Source: Symsagittifera roscoffensis
Taxonomy: Eukaryota; Xenacoelomorpha; Acoela; Convolutidae
Assembly: GCF_963678635.1 (NCBI RefSeq)
Contig: NC_087063.1
Location: 58,660,759-58,724,758, forward strand
DNA: 64,000 nt
Reading direction: 5' to 3'
The position numbers and the translations under genes are program-made. The notes under the pieces were generated by a model. The model made no database searches. It was not told where the DNA came from and saw only the letters and a program-made list of their open reading frames with translations. This document shows, one piece after another, positions 54,301-63,345 of this stretch (position 1 is the stretch's first letter; the number at the start of each line of letters is the position of its first letter).

Positions 54301-57300
54301 TGTAGTTTTTTGGCGTTCCCATACTTCTAGAAGTGTCAGTCTTTGGTTCACTGTGTAATTCTATTTTTGCTATCTTGGGCAAATGAGCCCGCTTCTGACC
54401 AATTAACACCTGAAGCGCGCGAAAGTTTGCGCCTATGGAATAGGCTTTTCCTCTTCTTGCCAGGGCGTTTTTTATGTTTTCTAGGCTCTTTAGCCAAACT
54501 ACTGGCACTAATTTGGTGACCAGTGTTATTCTTCCGAAGAACAAGACCTATTCTCTCAAGGGTCCGTAGTTCAATTTTCGAACTTAGAGATTCTACATTC
54601 AAACTGTTCCTGAAGTTCTGCTTGTTTTTCCCTTGGTTTTGCATTTGAAAGAGCGGGGGTCCATTCTTATTGTCCCCATATAACAATATATTTTGTCAAT
54701 CCACGATTGCAGTGTTTTATCACTTGTGCACAAGGTCCTCCTTTGGCCTGAGCCAGCGCTAAGCATTCTTACTTCCTCTTCTTCTCTCGTTCCAAATACT
54801 GCAAAATTTTCCTTGTCTTCGTTACTCTCTTCAAATTGAGCCCTGAATCTTTTAACAATCTGGACCTCCCTCAAACTTCACTCCGGAATCCATTCCTGGT
54901 TTCCTCCATCTTCCGGAATCCATCTCCTGGTTTTCACTTGGTGTTCCGCTGATTCATTTAAGTATACAAGGGAGTCCAAGAGCATAACATACCTTTCATC
55001 CTGTAATTTCGCAAATCTTTACGGGAAAGTTTAGGTGGTCTCTCCATCTTTTCGGATCTGCTGTCTTAGGAGATTCTTACCAAAACCTAAGAAGTCACTC
55101 CTAGCTAAGTTTCTGCTGCCGAACAGGCAAACTGCTCAATACTTGTTGACATCATTTTTTAAACCTTTATTTCGTGGAGAGAGACGATCTGGCTGGTTTT
55201 GAGCGCGTCGTCACATCTGCTCGCTCTAGGACATTTGATATTTGACCAAGATATCGTCGTTGTTGTTGTTGAACTAGCCTCGCTGACTCTAGACGACATT
55301 GTTGTGGTTTATTTCGGCCTTGTATGGTGATTTCGTCTCGTCCATAGTCCAGTGCTATTGGCTCCCGATGGGATAGGTAGAGCATGCCACATATATGGGT
55401 TACTTGAACAGCGTTTCAACACTGGGCTCGTCTGAATGGTTCTCGCGTTTTATTGCGTTGTTGAGAGGTCAGCATCCTCCGTCAGCTTCAAAAATTCTTG
55501 AAGGGAGCTTAACTCTCCCGCTCCAACGTGCTATGCGAGCTGAAGGAATTCAGCTACACGCAGGGGTGAGTCCATAAACTTAGGATTTTCATAGCTGTCG
55601 GTCTGCCAGGGCAGTTGAATAAATGATGTACATCATGGAGACTAAGATTACTAATGTTGCATATATTTGCCAGTTTTAGGTGACTAGCCAGAACGGAGCT
55701 GTATAAGCGTGCACCTAGCCTCTCGTGTGAGTTTCTTTTCTTATTCGAAGTTTACTGCAAGGCTAGTGATACCCAGAAGTTTACTGTGGTGGCTTACTGA
55801 ATAATCTTTAACATTTTGGTATCCAGCTGTTTTAGACCATTTTTGTACTTATTAATTTTCAGAACTGAGTCAGTTGACAGGAGGTGACAACTCCTGTTTC
55901 ATATTTAGAATTCAATGATGCTTTCAGGGTGCGTCTGCTCTCTGATGCTCAAGTTCTAGGATCTGCACGTTCCAGAATATGGATTCCGAGGTCGAAGTGT
56001 TTGGCTGGCATTTCATTCTGCTCTTGAAGAGGGAGAATTTCAGTTTCATTGTGTAAATGATCAATATGCGTCATTTAACAGAGCCAGTTATGGTTCTATG
56101 GTTCTAAGTACATTGTTTTGTTTGACTTGGAGTTTTGACGAGTTGTTGTTGCTATAACTTGGGACCCAGGTGGGTGCGGCGTAGTTCATAACGCTACGGC
56201 TGATTGTTTTGTAACTGATGGCCAAGGTTTATTTATGACAACCCCATTTGATACAAGCAAGTTTTTAAGGATGTTATTTCTGGGCTGAACTCGTCGTGAA
56301 CATAACTTGTGTTTGTTCCGAACGTGAACTTGTTGTCAAATATAACAACCAAATAATTCGAATATTTTGATGTTTTGAGTCGATACCCTCCAATATCAAC
56401 TTTGGTTTCATTGTTTATTTCGGCAGACCACGAAATTAAAAGAGTTGCTACTGGTTTGTCTTCGAGTGACACTTTAAGATGCCTGTTTTTGAGACATTGA
56501 TTCGATTGTGAACCAGATGTTAGAATGGTTATATCATCAGCATAAGTGACCACCTCAACATTTTCACATGGATTAGGCATATAGCTCATATAGAATTTGA
56601 AGAGTGTGGGCGAGAGAACACCAATTTGCGTTACACTTTATATAAGTTTTCTCAAGCTGGATTTTGCGTCCCGAAATTCATCATATGTGAAGCGGCCTTG
56701 TAGGTAAGATAATAACAATCGTTTCGTATTGTTTAGGGTTGTATTAAATTTGTCACCAAGAAGAACACTATGGTTAACCCTATCAAACGCCGCGGTCGGC
56801 AGTCATAAGGGTTCGTTGACATGGTTTTCCATGATTTAACCCTTCTTTTATGTGATGGTCTACATTATTTACAGCAGTAACGGTAGATCTGGCGTTCTTG
56901 AAACCAAGTTGATGGTCTGCTAACTGTATATTGTGATGTAGTTCAGGTAAAAAAAAATCCTATCCTCCAGTTTGGAAATTGGCGATAATAAGGCGATAGG
57001 GATGAAGCTTTTGATTGCTCTAGAACTTTACCCGGTTTGGGGAGTCGGATTATTCCTTTTATGTTCTTGGATTCTTTAATGACTTCTTGTACCATCAGTG
57101 AAGAGATGGTGATTTTACAAAAGTCTAGTTTTCTGATATGGCGATTAATTTTCTTTTTTCTTTGTCAGGGTGTTCTGGGAGGGATAGGAACTGTTCGTTT
57201 AAACAATTTGCACAAATTTTAGCGCCATAAAAAGGTGTATCGTGGAATATGATGGGCTTGTTGGGTGTTTTGGGGGGAGTTTGTCCAGGTAGAGATTTAT

Positions 57301-60091
57301 TGGTGGACAAAAATTTGCTTGAGTTAACTTTATGGGGGCTTTTGAGAAAAGTAATCCATTTTTCTCTTTTGTTGTTTTGGATGTTGTTGATTTTCGTATT
57401 TAAAGTACTTATGTTAGAGTGACCTGGGTATATCTTATGGAGATCGCCTCGTTCTTTCATTGTTTTTATGGCCTCAGAAGGCATGTTTGTATAACTTTCG
57501 GCATGTGTCCATGAGGAATGTGAGTGGGAGGCAGCTTCGATTATGTTATTTCTGTTAACACTTTTATCACTCAAAGCGCAGCTGGGTTCTTCTGTTTTTT
57601 GAGAACATTTCCTCCGTTCTTCTCTTAATTTCACCCAATCGGCTTTACGGAATTTAATGAACTTTCGTTTGTACTACATCTATTTCGCAAGTAAGGGTAA
57701 TTGTGATTGGAATGTGATCGGAGCCTAGACAAAGCTCTGTGCTCAAGTTTGAGCTCATTGCTAAGTTTGGTGACGTGAGACTAACATCGGGAGAGCTAGT
57801 ACATGAATCTGTAAAGCGAGTTGATTCCACCTCGTTCCAAATAATTAAATTACATTCATCGATTTTGTTGGCTAAGTTTTCACCCCTAATGTCGTTTGTT
57901 AGTTTTGAAAACCATAAGTTGCTGTGTGCGTTTACGTCTCTCACAATTATGGCATCCTCTATTTCAACTGTTAAAGGGAGGCACTATATTCGGAATCGCA
58001 GCTAGACTGCAGGGGTATGTAGACATTTAATTTTCCCCGATTTGATTTTGATTCTAATTTGTTCAAGATGTTTGTCAATGTTGTTTAGCTGTAGGTTCAG
58101 GTGCTTTTTTATGTTGTTAGTATTCATGTATTGTATGATACCATCTATTATGTTTCTTAGACCATTGGCAATAAAATGGAGTATTTTGAAATTGGTAGTT
58201 TCAGTTTCAGTTCAAACTTGCGGATCTGGGGTTGGAATTTGTGTAGCAGTTGATCGGCACCAGTCATAATCGCCGCAATAGTAACTTTTATTCCACTCCT
58301 GAGGCCTTTTACATTTTGTTCATTGAAGATGGACCGGACCCAACCTAAGTAGTGGCACCAAACACTATACTGAAAATTTCGGAAAGTTTGGTGGCAGACG
58401 GTACATAATTGAGGCCCAGGGCGCGGGTGTATTTCAATGCTTGCTATGATTAGCATCATGAGCAGGGCCGTCATTAGTTCAGCCGTTGGCGTAGAAGACA
58501 GATTGGCTGGGTCGTTCTGCTTCCGAGTCAAAAACACGTTGTCGTCTTCGAGGCATGAGAAAGTTGTTGGATGAATCTTGCTTCCGACCCAGATGGATCA
58601 TACATGGTTCTGCTACTGAAAGGCGTCCATCCTCCATAACCATCCAGATATCGTCTTTCCCAGGCGCGGAATCCTTAACGTCCATTAACTCTTCCTCTAT
58701 TTCTTTGGCAGAGACCTTTTCGTTCGGATCCTCTTTTTCTGCTAGTGGCACAGGATCGTTGCTCAAAAACTTCATCCTGTTAACTGTTCCCATAAGTGCT
58801 AGAATCTATCTCCTAGCAATCCTTTGAGACCCTTTCGAAATGGGTTTCAAACTCAGCTGTTTGCGTGGTTCCCGTATCGAGTTTTCTTTTTTGCACATTT
58901 AGTTGTTGTCTGGAAGGCTGTTTGCCTTGCCTTCATTTCTCGCATGAGCGATGTTCCTAGGGAGTTCAAATGGCTCCTCTTATTTCTGGACTATAATCGA
59001 ACACTAGGCCATTCTCTTCTCAATCAAGGTTTTTACAACTGTGCGAATTGCGTTGGATATCTTCAATTTTGTTTTATTACGATCGCCCTAGATAGGCTAC
59101 AAAGCAAGTAAACGAACAGAATAATTGGCTCAAAATCCTATCAACTCAACTTTCTGTAACAACAGTCTAGTAGGAGAAGAGCATGACAAAAAACAGAAGT
59201 TTTTTCGTGTTTGAGATTAATCGAAAATTTTAAGATTATTTGAAAACTTTCAAAATTGCATCTACCTGCCACATAAGACATACGAACGCTAAATTGGTAG
59301 TCTATACAACAGAGTTTACACAATTCGGAAACTAAATCGACAGAGCTTAAGTCTACAACCATGAAGCTTAAAAAACATAAGAAAAATATAGAAGTTCTAT
59401 AATTATACATGACCCGGGTTCAGTTCTATAGTTAGCATTTACCAACCAGTAGTAACTAGTACTAGATGTTAAATTTGAAATTTCAAGAAAATGAGCTGCA
59501 CAAATGATGAAGTGATTTTGTTGAACAAGTTCTTAACCTGAAAAAGTCTATATTTTGATTTGATAATGCTTTCTAATCACAAGCGTAATTAAGCTACTTT
59601 TGAAGAAATTATTATCTGCGAGTTAATACTTTCCCCTTGAAATTCGAATTTTGCTCATTTTTCAAAATTTTTTAATTGATAACTACAATCGGAACTCTCG
59701 GTGCTAGTTGCACAGCAACCAGCTATTTGTCTAAAAATTTCCCTTTAATTTAGGTCGCATGTTAGAAAGCATTCAGACCATTCTACGAGCCGACTGCTGT
59801 TTCCAATACGACGCCGAAAAAGCCCAGCACAGAGTAGCACGCGAGTACAACTATCGGATAGACCCGCATACCGCAGTGTCTTACGATGTCGGATTGCGCA
59901 ATCGAGATCCGAACACGCCTTTAGTCGTATTCTCCACCGCTCATCCTGGCAAATTCCCCAGCAGCGTCGGGACTGACGTCACAGAACCTGTAAACCATTC
60001 TGGTCTCGAGAAACTTTCGAAGACTCAAAAACCGGTATCACCACATACTCTACTTGACATTGAAAAAACTATTCAGGGCCTTAGTGGGTAA
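45097..60091 (+). CDS. THNSL1: THNSL1-like protein: shikimate-kinase-like domain fused to PLP-dependent threonine-synthase-like domain
   Basis: Seven exons: 45097-45351, 48984-49156, 49553-49660, 49726-50120, 50896-51201, 52297-52803, 59754-60091. They join with consistent phases into 693 codons; vertebrate THNSL1 is somewhat longer. The N-terminal part has a P-loop GAPGSGKTT (residues 35-43) and the shikimate-kinase-like sequence YIISLTGS. The C-terminal part has SDGGLYCP, HGPTASFKDFPLQ with the PLP-binding Lys 327, and ATSGDTGGATLDGF (phosphate loop). SGNFGNIYSAF, ASNENNVLTDF and DPHTAVSYDVG follow. Animals do not make threonine, so the role is more likely catabolism of phosphorylated substrates, or unknown (established for the family, not shown here). 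The N-terminal 25 residues lack acidic residues and could be a mitochondrial presequence (inference). Confidence 0.95.
45820..46700. repeat. satellite of about 160 bp, five to six tandem copies
   Basis: The phrase CATATCTCGAAAACTACAA recurs at about 45901, 46066, 46231, 46389 and, shortened, 46551. Each copy also carries GAGGCAAGATTCGCAA, GAGAGTACCCTGACAGCAC and a poly-A/T-rich segment. A partial first copy starts near 45820. Spacing is 158-165 bp. Confidence 0.9.
46951..46983 (+). repeat. GATA-type microsatellite
   Basis: Interrupted run of (GATA) and (TAGA) units in about 33 bases. Confidence 0.8.
47417..47628 (+). repeat. 213-bp dispersed repeat, copy 1
   Basis: From AGTCTACTTTAAAAAAGTC to CTTGCTCTCACAG, almost identical to 48437-48650. 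It includes the TGTAGTTCCCG...AAAACACTTGCT module also seen elsewhere in the window. Confidence 0.85.
48262..48345 (-). repeat. tRNA-derived SINE-like head
   Basis: Read on the - strand: GACTTGGTCTTGTGGTGAGG (A-box-like) and, 35-40 bases later, TTTGAAGTTCGAACAGCG (B-box-like). The spacing is right for a tRNA-derived RNA polymerase III promoter. A T-rich run follows. Confidence 0.5.
48437..48650 (+). repeat. 213-bp dispersed repeat, copy 2
   Basis: Same orientation as copy 1, about 1 kb away, with only a few differences (for example TTAGCATG versus TTATCATG, and a 2-3 base indel near ACTTGTTACAC). This suggests recent duplication or transposition. Confidence 0.85.
48984..49156 (+). CDS. THNSL1: THNSL1-like exon 2
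   Basis: The acceptor ACGTTCAG is followed by ACAATTCAACAAGC. The coding frame gives GYIISLTGSVPLCPRAAQHM and IYIDVQSDDIIER. A longer frame in another phase over the same DNA is a shadow. Ends GAGAG|GTAAAT (phase 2). Confidence 0.88.
49553..49660 (+). CDS. THNSL1: THNSL1-like exon 3
   Basis: Acceptor ACCTTTCAG; reads LGIMKVDRIFRHKPGASIK and WRAEKYDKAYDYR, the end of the kinase-like domain. Ends TATAG|GTGAGA, phase 2, followed by only a 65-base intron. Confidence 0.9.
49726..50120 (+). CDS. THNSL1: THNSL1-like exon 4 (linker and start of threonine-synthase domain)
   Basis: Acceptor TTTTCAG. Carries YVSTRHPQNEED, VASDGGLYCPNVKF and LKNIIGQAYQSFADP. Ends CTCACAG|GTAAAA, phase 1. The following intron (50121-50895) contains no recognised feature. 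Confidence 0.93.
50896..51201 (+). CDS. THNSL1: THNSL1-like exon 5 (PLP-lysine region), ending at a GC donor
   Basis: Acceptor TTTTTTAG, then DNTFVSELFHGPTASFKDF, with the Schiff-base Lys, and LVATSGDTGGATLDGFQR. To keep the conserved VYGVQGNFDDCQ in frame with exon 6, the exon must end GTCTACG at 51201. The intron then starts GCTAGT rather than GT. Ending at the nearby GAG|GTCTAC would break the frame. Confidence 0.85.
51202..52296 (+). other. THNSL1-like intron 5 (GC-AG)
   Basis: 1.1 kb, starting GCTAGT and ending TTCTACCAG. Holds a tRNA-like SINE head (51838-51912, - strand) and a short TAGTTCCCGATTACAAGACA-type repeat near 52144-52183. Confidence 0.7.
51838..51912 (-). repeat. tRNA-derived SINE-like head
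   Basis: On the - strand GCGTGGTTAGTGCGTGAG is a good A box. GTCGCAGGTTGAATCCGA is a good B box (consensus GGTTCRANNCC with one change), about 40 bases later. A body of about 100 bases follows, including TATCGTTAGTGTTTGCGAAG, which relates to the GAGCTTCGCAACACTTGCGA family elsewhere in the window. It is not a functional tRNA because no closed acceptor stem is seen. Confidence 0.65.
52297..52803 (+). CDS. THNSL1: THNSL1-like exon 6
   Basis: The acceptor TTCTACCAG is followed by GAGTGCAAGGG. Reads GNFDDCQQLVKRFF, NSVNWGRIIGQIGMQ, GSPVDLSIPSGNFGNIYSAF, ASNENNVLTDFVHIG and SPAIDILQPSNLERF, all PLP-domain signatures. Ends CTACCAG|GTTAGA, phase 1. Confidence 0.95.
53212..53435. repeat. 15-bp minisatellite with an inverted half
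   Basis: 53212-53350 repeats a CTACCCTATACYAAT unit about eight to nine times with drift. 53375-53435 carries the complementary unit (GGGTAGATTAG, GGGTAGAATG) in the opposite orientation. Transcripts or single strands could fold into a long hairpin. Confidence 0.85.
53950..54900 (-). pseudogene. unrecognised coding-like remnant, possibly LINE ORF1
   Basis: Three broken - strand frames with protein-like composition: 53963-54220, 54290-54686 and 54599-54874 (for example FRAQFEESNEDKENFAVFG and DKTLQSWIDKIYCYMG). No domain is recognised. It lies 3' of the LINE in the same orientation, so it could belong to a second element. The stretch 54900-55160 holds a short CCGGAATCCAT duplication. Confidence 0.3.
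56233..56589 (-). pseudogene. LINE reverse transcriptase fragment (YADD)
   Basis: 118 open codons: VEVVTYADDITILTSG carries the catalytic Asp pair. LKVSLEDKPVATLLISWSAE and YLVVIFDNKFTFG follow, the usual layout of this RT family after the active site. The frame is lost on both sides. Confidence 0.8.
57654..57944 (-). pseudogene. LINE apurinic-type endonuclease fragment
   Basis: RDVNAHSNLWFSK (metal-binding Asp-x-Asn region), GENLANKIDECNLIIWNE, SSPDVSLTSPNLA and GSDHIPITI (the SDH catalytic motif) are all in place. Upstream parts are out of frame. Confidence 0.78.
58157..58537 (-). pseudogene. LINE 5' region with a 2A-like motif and CX2C
   Basis: LIIASIEIHPRPGP resembles the (D)xExNPGP peptides found at the start of many CR1/L2/Jockey-like LINE polyproteins. 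Here NPGP is replaced by HPRPGP, so ribosome skipping would be lost. CTVCHQTF follows and looks like the start of a PHD-like zinc finger. The frame then degrades. Confidence 0.5.
58479..58793 (-). other. unrecognised 104-codon frame upstream of the LINE
   Basis: Contains EKVSAKEIEEELMDVKDSAPGKDDIW, shown here only in part: acidic, then Arg-rich. It overlaps the LINE 5' frame in another phase. It may be a LINE fragment or chance; no function is suggested. Confidence 0.2.
59754..60091 (+). CDS. THNSL1: THNSL1-like exon 7 (C-terminus)
   Basis: The acceptor TTTAATTTAG is followed by GTCGCATG. Reads REYNYRIDPHTAVSYDVG and VVFSTAHPGKFPSSVG, conserved in the family. A divergent 40-residue tail follows, with TAA at 60089-60091. 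It lies 7 kb from exon 6, but the phase and conserved motifs leave little doubt. Confidence 0.93.
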
Positions 60092-60146
60092 TTCAGTAAT
60101 GTTTAACCCAGTCTCACGTGGTATGACTTATTAGAAACTAAAAACA

Positions 60147-60152
60147 AATAAA
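60147..60152 (+). promoter_or_regulatory. candidate polyadenylation signal of the THNSL1-like gene
   Basis: AATAAA 55 bases after the stop. A second AATAAATAAA-type site lies near 60222. Confidence 0.5.
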
Positions 60153-60583
60153 AATCAAAAGTAACTTTGTAACATTATACTTTGAATCGATTTCAAATCA
60201 AATACGAGTCACTAGAACATTAATAAATAAAAGTTAGACTGCTACTAGCTACTACAAAAATCGGATAGCTTTTCTTCTAGAAATTATACTACGACAGAAA
60301 AGATCAAGCGATTATCAAAAATAGAAATTCAGAAGATGGCACCACTAAAGACTCGAGACCCACAACAGCTACTTGTCGCAAGTAATTTCAAATTATGTCT
60401 TTTTCCTATAGAATTTATTATTTACATATATTTGCAAAAATTGAATGATTGTATGCCATATTTTTAGCCTTTAAGCCATCGCAGTTTTCGCGCGATATTT
60501 TAGATCTAAAATAATGATGCTTTTTGACTACAAGAACAATGGGAGAAGGTGTCTGTAAATCGATTGAAACTGCACTAATACTG

Positions 60584-60802
60584 CTAGTAATCTTTGAGCA
60601 TTGGAGGGAAATCAGCAGGACCAGCAACTGAATTCAATTCGTCGTCGCTGTCATCAAACGTCGTTTTGAACAGGGGTGGTGAGTGTTCCGATTGTCTCTG
60701 GCTACAACTCATGCGCGCGCTCACATCTTGGCCAGCTGTCATCGAAACCCTCGTGTACTTTTTAGATCTGGGTCTTTTTCCTTCGAGCAGGCAGGCAATC
60801 AT
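60584..60802 (-). CDS. membrane protein exon c (cytoplasmic tail)
   Basis: The acceptor TTTTAATCTGATTCAG is followed by ATGATTGCCTGC, phase 0, matching the upstream donor. A stronger-looking acceptor (TTTGCACCCAG at about 60870) would instead give a 12-residue tail and a stop. Either ending is possible. Confidence 0.45.
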   Translation of the reverse strand: MIACLLEGKRPRSKKYTRVSMTAGQDVSARMSCSQRQSEHSPPLFKTTFDDSDDELNSVAGPADFPPMLKDY

Positions 60803-61865
60803 CTGAATCAGATTAAAATGCTTCAATTCGAAGAATCGGTCAACTCGCTTGTCTTAATATACTGGGTGCAAAGAGAAAAGTACGTTTTTAAACAGGATTC
60901 AATTTTCCCATAACATTTGCTCAAAATACATTCAAATATCCGCCTCGGAAAATATCTTCTATTTTAAATCGCTGATTCGTATCGTAAAATATCTTCTATT
61001 TTAAATCACTGGAAGCCAAACCCACAAAACCATTGTCCGGAAGTGGCGTGCTAAGGATATTTTGTATATTTGACCTTGACGGGATGAGAAGGGAGCTTGT
61101 TTTTGGTCAACCACTGAGTTTTTTTTAGCTCTGCCGAAATTCCTGAATGACCATATTCGGAAAGCTTTTTGGAAAGCTTTGAAAACGAAATTCGCGTTTT
61201 TCGGGCACGCGCACATCACCAAAATCGGTTCATATTGGCGATTTCAGAAAACTTTAAGAGTTAGTAAGTAAACCAGAAGAGGCTTTCGCAAAATACCAAA
61301 GGGAAACCCTTCGGTTGGTGACATATTCAACCAATACTTTTTTCTAACCCTGTTTTTCTTAAGAAGTAGAGCGTAGATGCCTATACACAAACAAGTCGCT
61401 GCAGCAATGAGGTACAGGTGGTCCCCGATAAACGTTCCTGATTCGTCTAAAACAAAAAGCTTAAATTAATCCTATTTAAAAAATTTTTTCTCTGGGGTCA
61501 CATTTTCATGTTCAAATAGCCACACTAAAATAACATTTGAGGGCCCCATTAGAAAAATTGTTTTAAAAACAACCATTTTTATTTTACTGAGATTTTATAT
61601 CTGTCGCACAGAGAACTCATTGCAATTCATTGCAAACTACAAAAGCAGAATGAACGTCAAATGAAAATTTTATACTTGATTCGTAGTAGTTGTTAGGCAG
61701 TTTTCCACTAGACAGGTCCTCGCTAACCCCCGGCGCACTTTGTGAAACCTTGTCTTCAGATATCGCTTTGGAAGGAGCTGTGCTCGTTTTGTTGATAAGT
61801 GAAAGGTTTTCTGCTTTTTTGACAGTTGTGATTTTATTTGAACTCGCAGGAGAATCGGGAACTAG
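60584..61865 (-). CDS. unrecognised single-pass membrane protein, C-terminal exons (5' end missing)
   Basis: Three exons splice in phase: 61865-61676, 61446-61349 and 60802-60584, giving 168 residues plus stop. The first opens after acceptor GTCTTTCAG and encodes a Ser/Thr/Lys-rich stalk with N-glycosylation sequons (NLS, NKT). The second holds GDHLYLIAAATCLCIGIYALLLKKNR, listed here in pieces: hydrophobic core LYLIAAATCLCIGIYALLL, stop-transfer KKNR. The third is a 72-residue tail, basic first, then acidic (FDDSDDELNS). The layout fits a type I receptor or adhesion protein with the ectodomain outside. No family recognised. The signal peptide exon was not found and may lie beyond the window. 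It is convergent with the THNSL1-like gene. Confidence 0.55.
61349..61446 (-). CDS. membrane protein exon b (transmembrane segment)
   Basis: Acceptor TTGTTTTAG, donor AACAGG|GTTAGA. 98 bases, phase 1 in and 0 out. One 19-residue hydrophobic helix followed by KKNR. Confidence 0.6.
61676..61865 (-). CDS. membrane protein exon a (extracellular stalk)
   Basis: 63 codons, Ser/Lys/Asn-rich, no cysteine. Starts LVPDSPASSNK, ends NNYYES at donor TCAA|GTATAA. No stops in the spliced frame. Confidence 0.55.
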
Positions 61866-62519
61866 CTGAAAGACTTCTTCTAAAATATTTTTGGAAAAAA
61901 TTCAAGTTAGTAGACAGTTGGAAAAGCGTTTTCCATTTTCGATTTTGTAGAACGAATTACATCACCATAATGATCTTTCAATTTCAATCAGGCGCGACAA
62001 AACACTACGAAAATCCTGTTTAGGGTACATTTTCTGCACCGCCGCAGGCAAACTTGTGAAAAATCCCCCTTAAAACTAACGGAGTCAACATTTTCATAAT
62101 TTCTTAATTTTATCTAAAAAAAGCTTTGGAGAAAGATTTCATTTCAATACACTTGTGAAAACAACAAATTTTGACCACACATGAAACTGCTGGACCAAAA
62201 AGAACTTGATAAACTAATTTATGATCCATTGAAAACTTCAGATGATGGAATTTTGGATTTTATAGCCCAGTAAATACATTTTTCTGGCCCTGTAAATTTT
62301 GAATAACCACAAGTAAGAATTGGGTTAAAACTCACCAGAGAGGAAACTAAGACAATAAATACCTCATTCATCTATGGTAACATAAGGCTGATTTTTAAAA
62401 TTATCTAGTTGCGAAACCAAACCTTATACTGCCATAGTTAAATGAGACATCTATCATCTTTGGCTAAAAAATGAATAAGGTCGGTGAGGGGGTCGAATCC
62501 CTGAAGAAGGAGAGAGGGC

Positions 62520-62532
62520 GGGGGGGGGGGGG
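62520..62532 (+). repeat. poly-G run in a purine-rich tract
   Basis: 13 consecutive G in a purine-rich tract (AGAGAGGGCG before, AGAGA after). Could form a G-quadruplex or be an assembly-sensitive homopolymer. Confidence 0.85.
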
Positions 62533-62689
62533 AGAGACTCACACGAATCCGCTACTGTTTTCAAAATTTCAAAATCTTTCTTCGGATTTAAAATAATTTT
62601 GTTAGTTTTGCCCTGAGATAGGGATATAACTAATTCTTTTTGTTAATTTAAAAAAAAGGCAGAAAAAACTCGAAAAGCTTAATTGTTAA

Positions 62690-62815
62690 AAAGAAGTCGC
62701 AGGTCAAAATGCGAAAATCAAAACTGAGCGTGAACTTTTTCCCGAAACAGAAAACAAAAAATCATCCCGACCTTCACAAGAGTCTGGACTAAGATTCATC
62801 GACTCTTAAAAACAA
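62690..62815 (+). repeat. third copy of the IFT122-intron repeat family
   Basis: AAGTCGCAGGTCAAAATGCG...GAGCGTGAAC...CATCGACTCTTAAAAAC matches 39845-39962 and, less well, 39447-39540, in the same order and spacing. Confidence 0.7.
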
Positions 62816-63114
62816 AAGATTCGCATGCGCCAAGAACACATCGACCAATCATATCTCCGCAAAATCATGCATTCGGTCAATTATGCTGTCTTTCACATCA
62901 AGATAACAAAACTTTCGATACAACACGAACATATCATTTCAAGCTAGCGAATAAAAAATGAGCTAGCCACTAAATAGGTAAAACAATTTGAACAAAAATG
63001 CTGAAAAGAAACATCTACTGTCCTTACATCTGCAAGAACCTCATAAGTTTGTCTAGAATGATGTTCAAAAATAAGAAAAACAGTCGAGAAACGCAATCAC
63101 CAGTGTTAATCAAG

Positions 63115-63345
63115 CTCCCTCTTTATACGTACAAAAGCATAAATACTTTTTCCTTCAAACGAAAAACTATAAGATGATTAAATTAATATCAGATTACTAA
63201 ATTAAAATAAAACAACCCGGAACCGTTTGAACGACCAAAAAATTTAAAAACAATTCGAAATCCCTTCTTATACATAAAAAAGCATTAACAATTTTTTCCA
63301 TCAAACGACAAAAATAATATGACTAAATTAATAAAGATTACTGAA
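63115..63345 (+). repeat. tandem pair, about 90 bp per copy
   Basis: 63115-63200 and 63255-63345 share CTTATAC...AAAAGCAT, TTTTTCC(T/A)TCAAACGA and GA(T/C)TAAATTAAT...AGATTACT. Confidence 0.6.

Larger units (their letters stand above)
55560..58537 (-). mobile_element. decayed Jockey-superfamily LINE (non-LTR retrotransposon)
   Basis: Read 5' to 3' on the - strand: a frame with hydrophobic start, IEIHPRPGP and CTVCHQTF (58537-58157). Next come an endonuclease fragment (57944-57654: RDVNAHSNLWFS, SSPDVSLTSPNLA, GSDHIPI) and a linker (57634-57125). Then RT with TYADDITILTSG (YADD at 56533-56544), a fingers/thumb fragment (NYAAPTWVPSY, LQVKQNNVLRTIEP, near 56190-56100) and HLHNETEILPLQEQN near 56060. 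Many stops and shifts; dead. The order endonuclease then RT and the motifs fit the Jockey/CR1-type group. The 3' end is not precisely defined. Confidence 0.82.
52804..59753 (+). other. THNSL1-like intron 6, 6.95 kb, with transposon remains
   Basis: Contains a palindromic minisatellite (53212-53435), a coding-like remnant on the - strand (53950-54900) and a decayed LINE (about 55560-58537). Outside these, 52804-53200, 53440-53950 and 58830-59753 show nothing recognisable. Confidence 0.8.
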
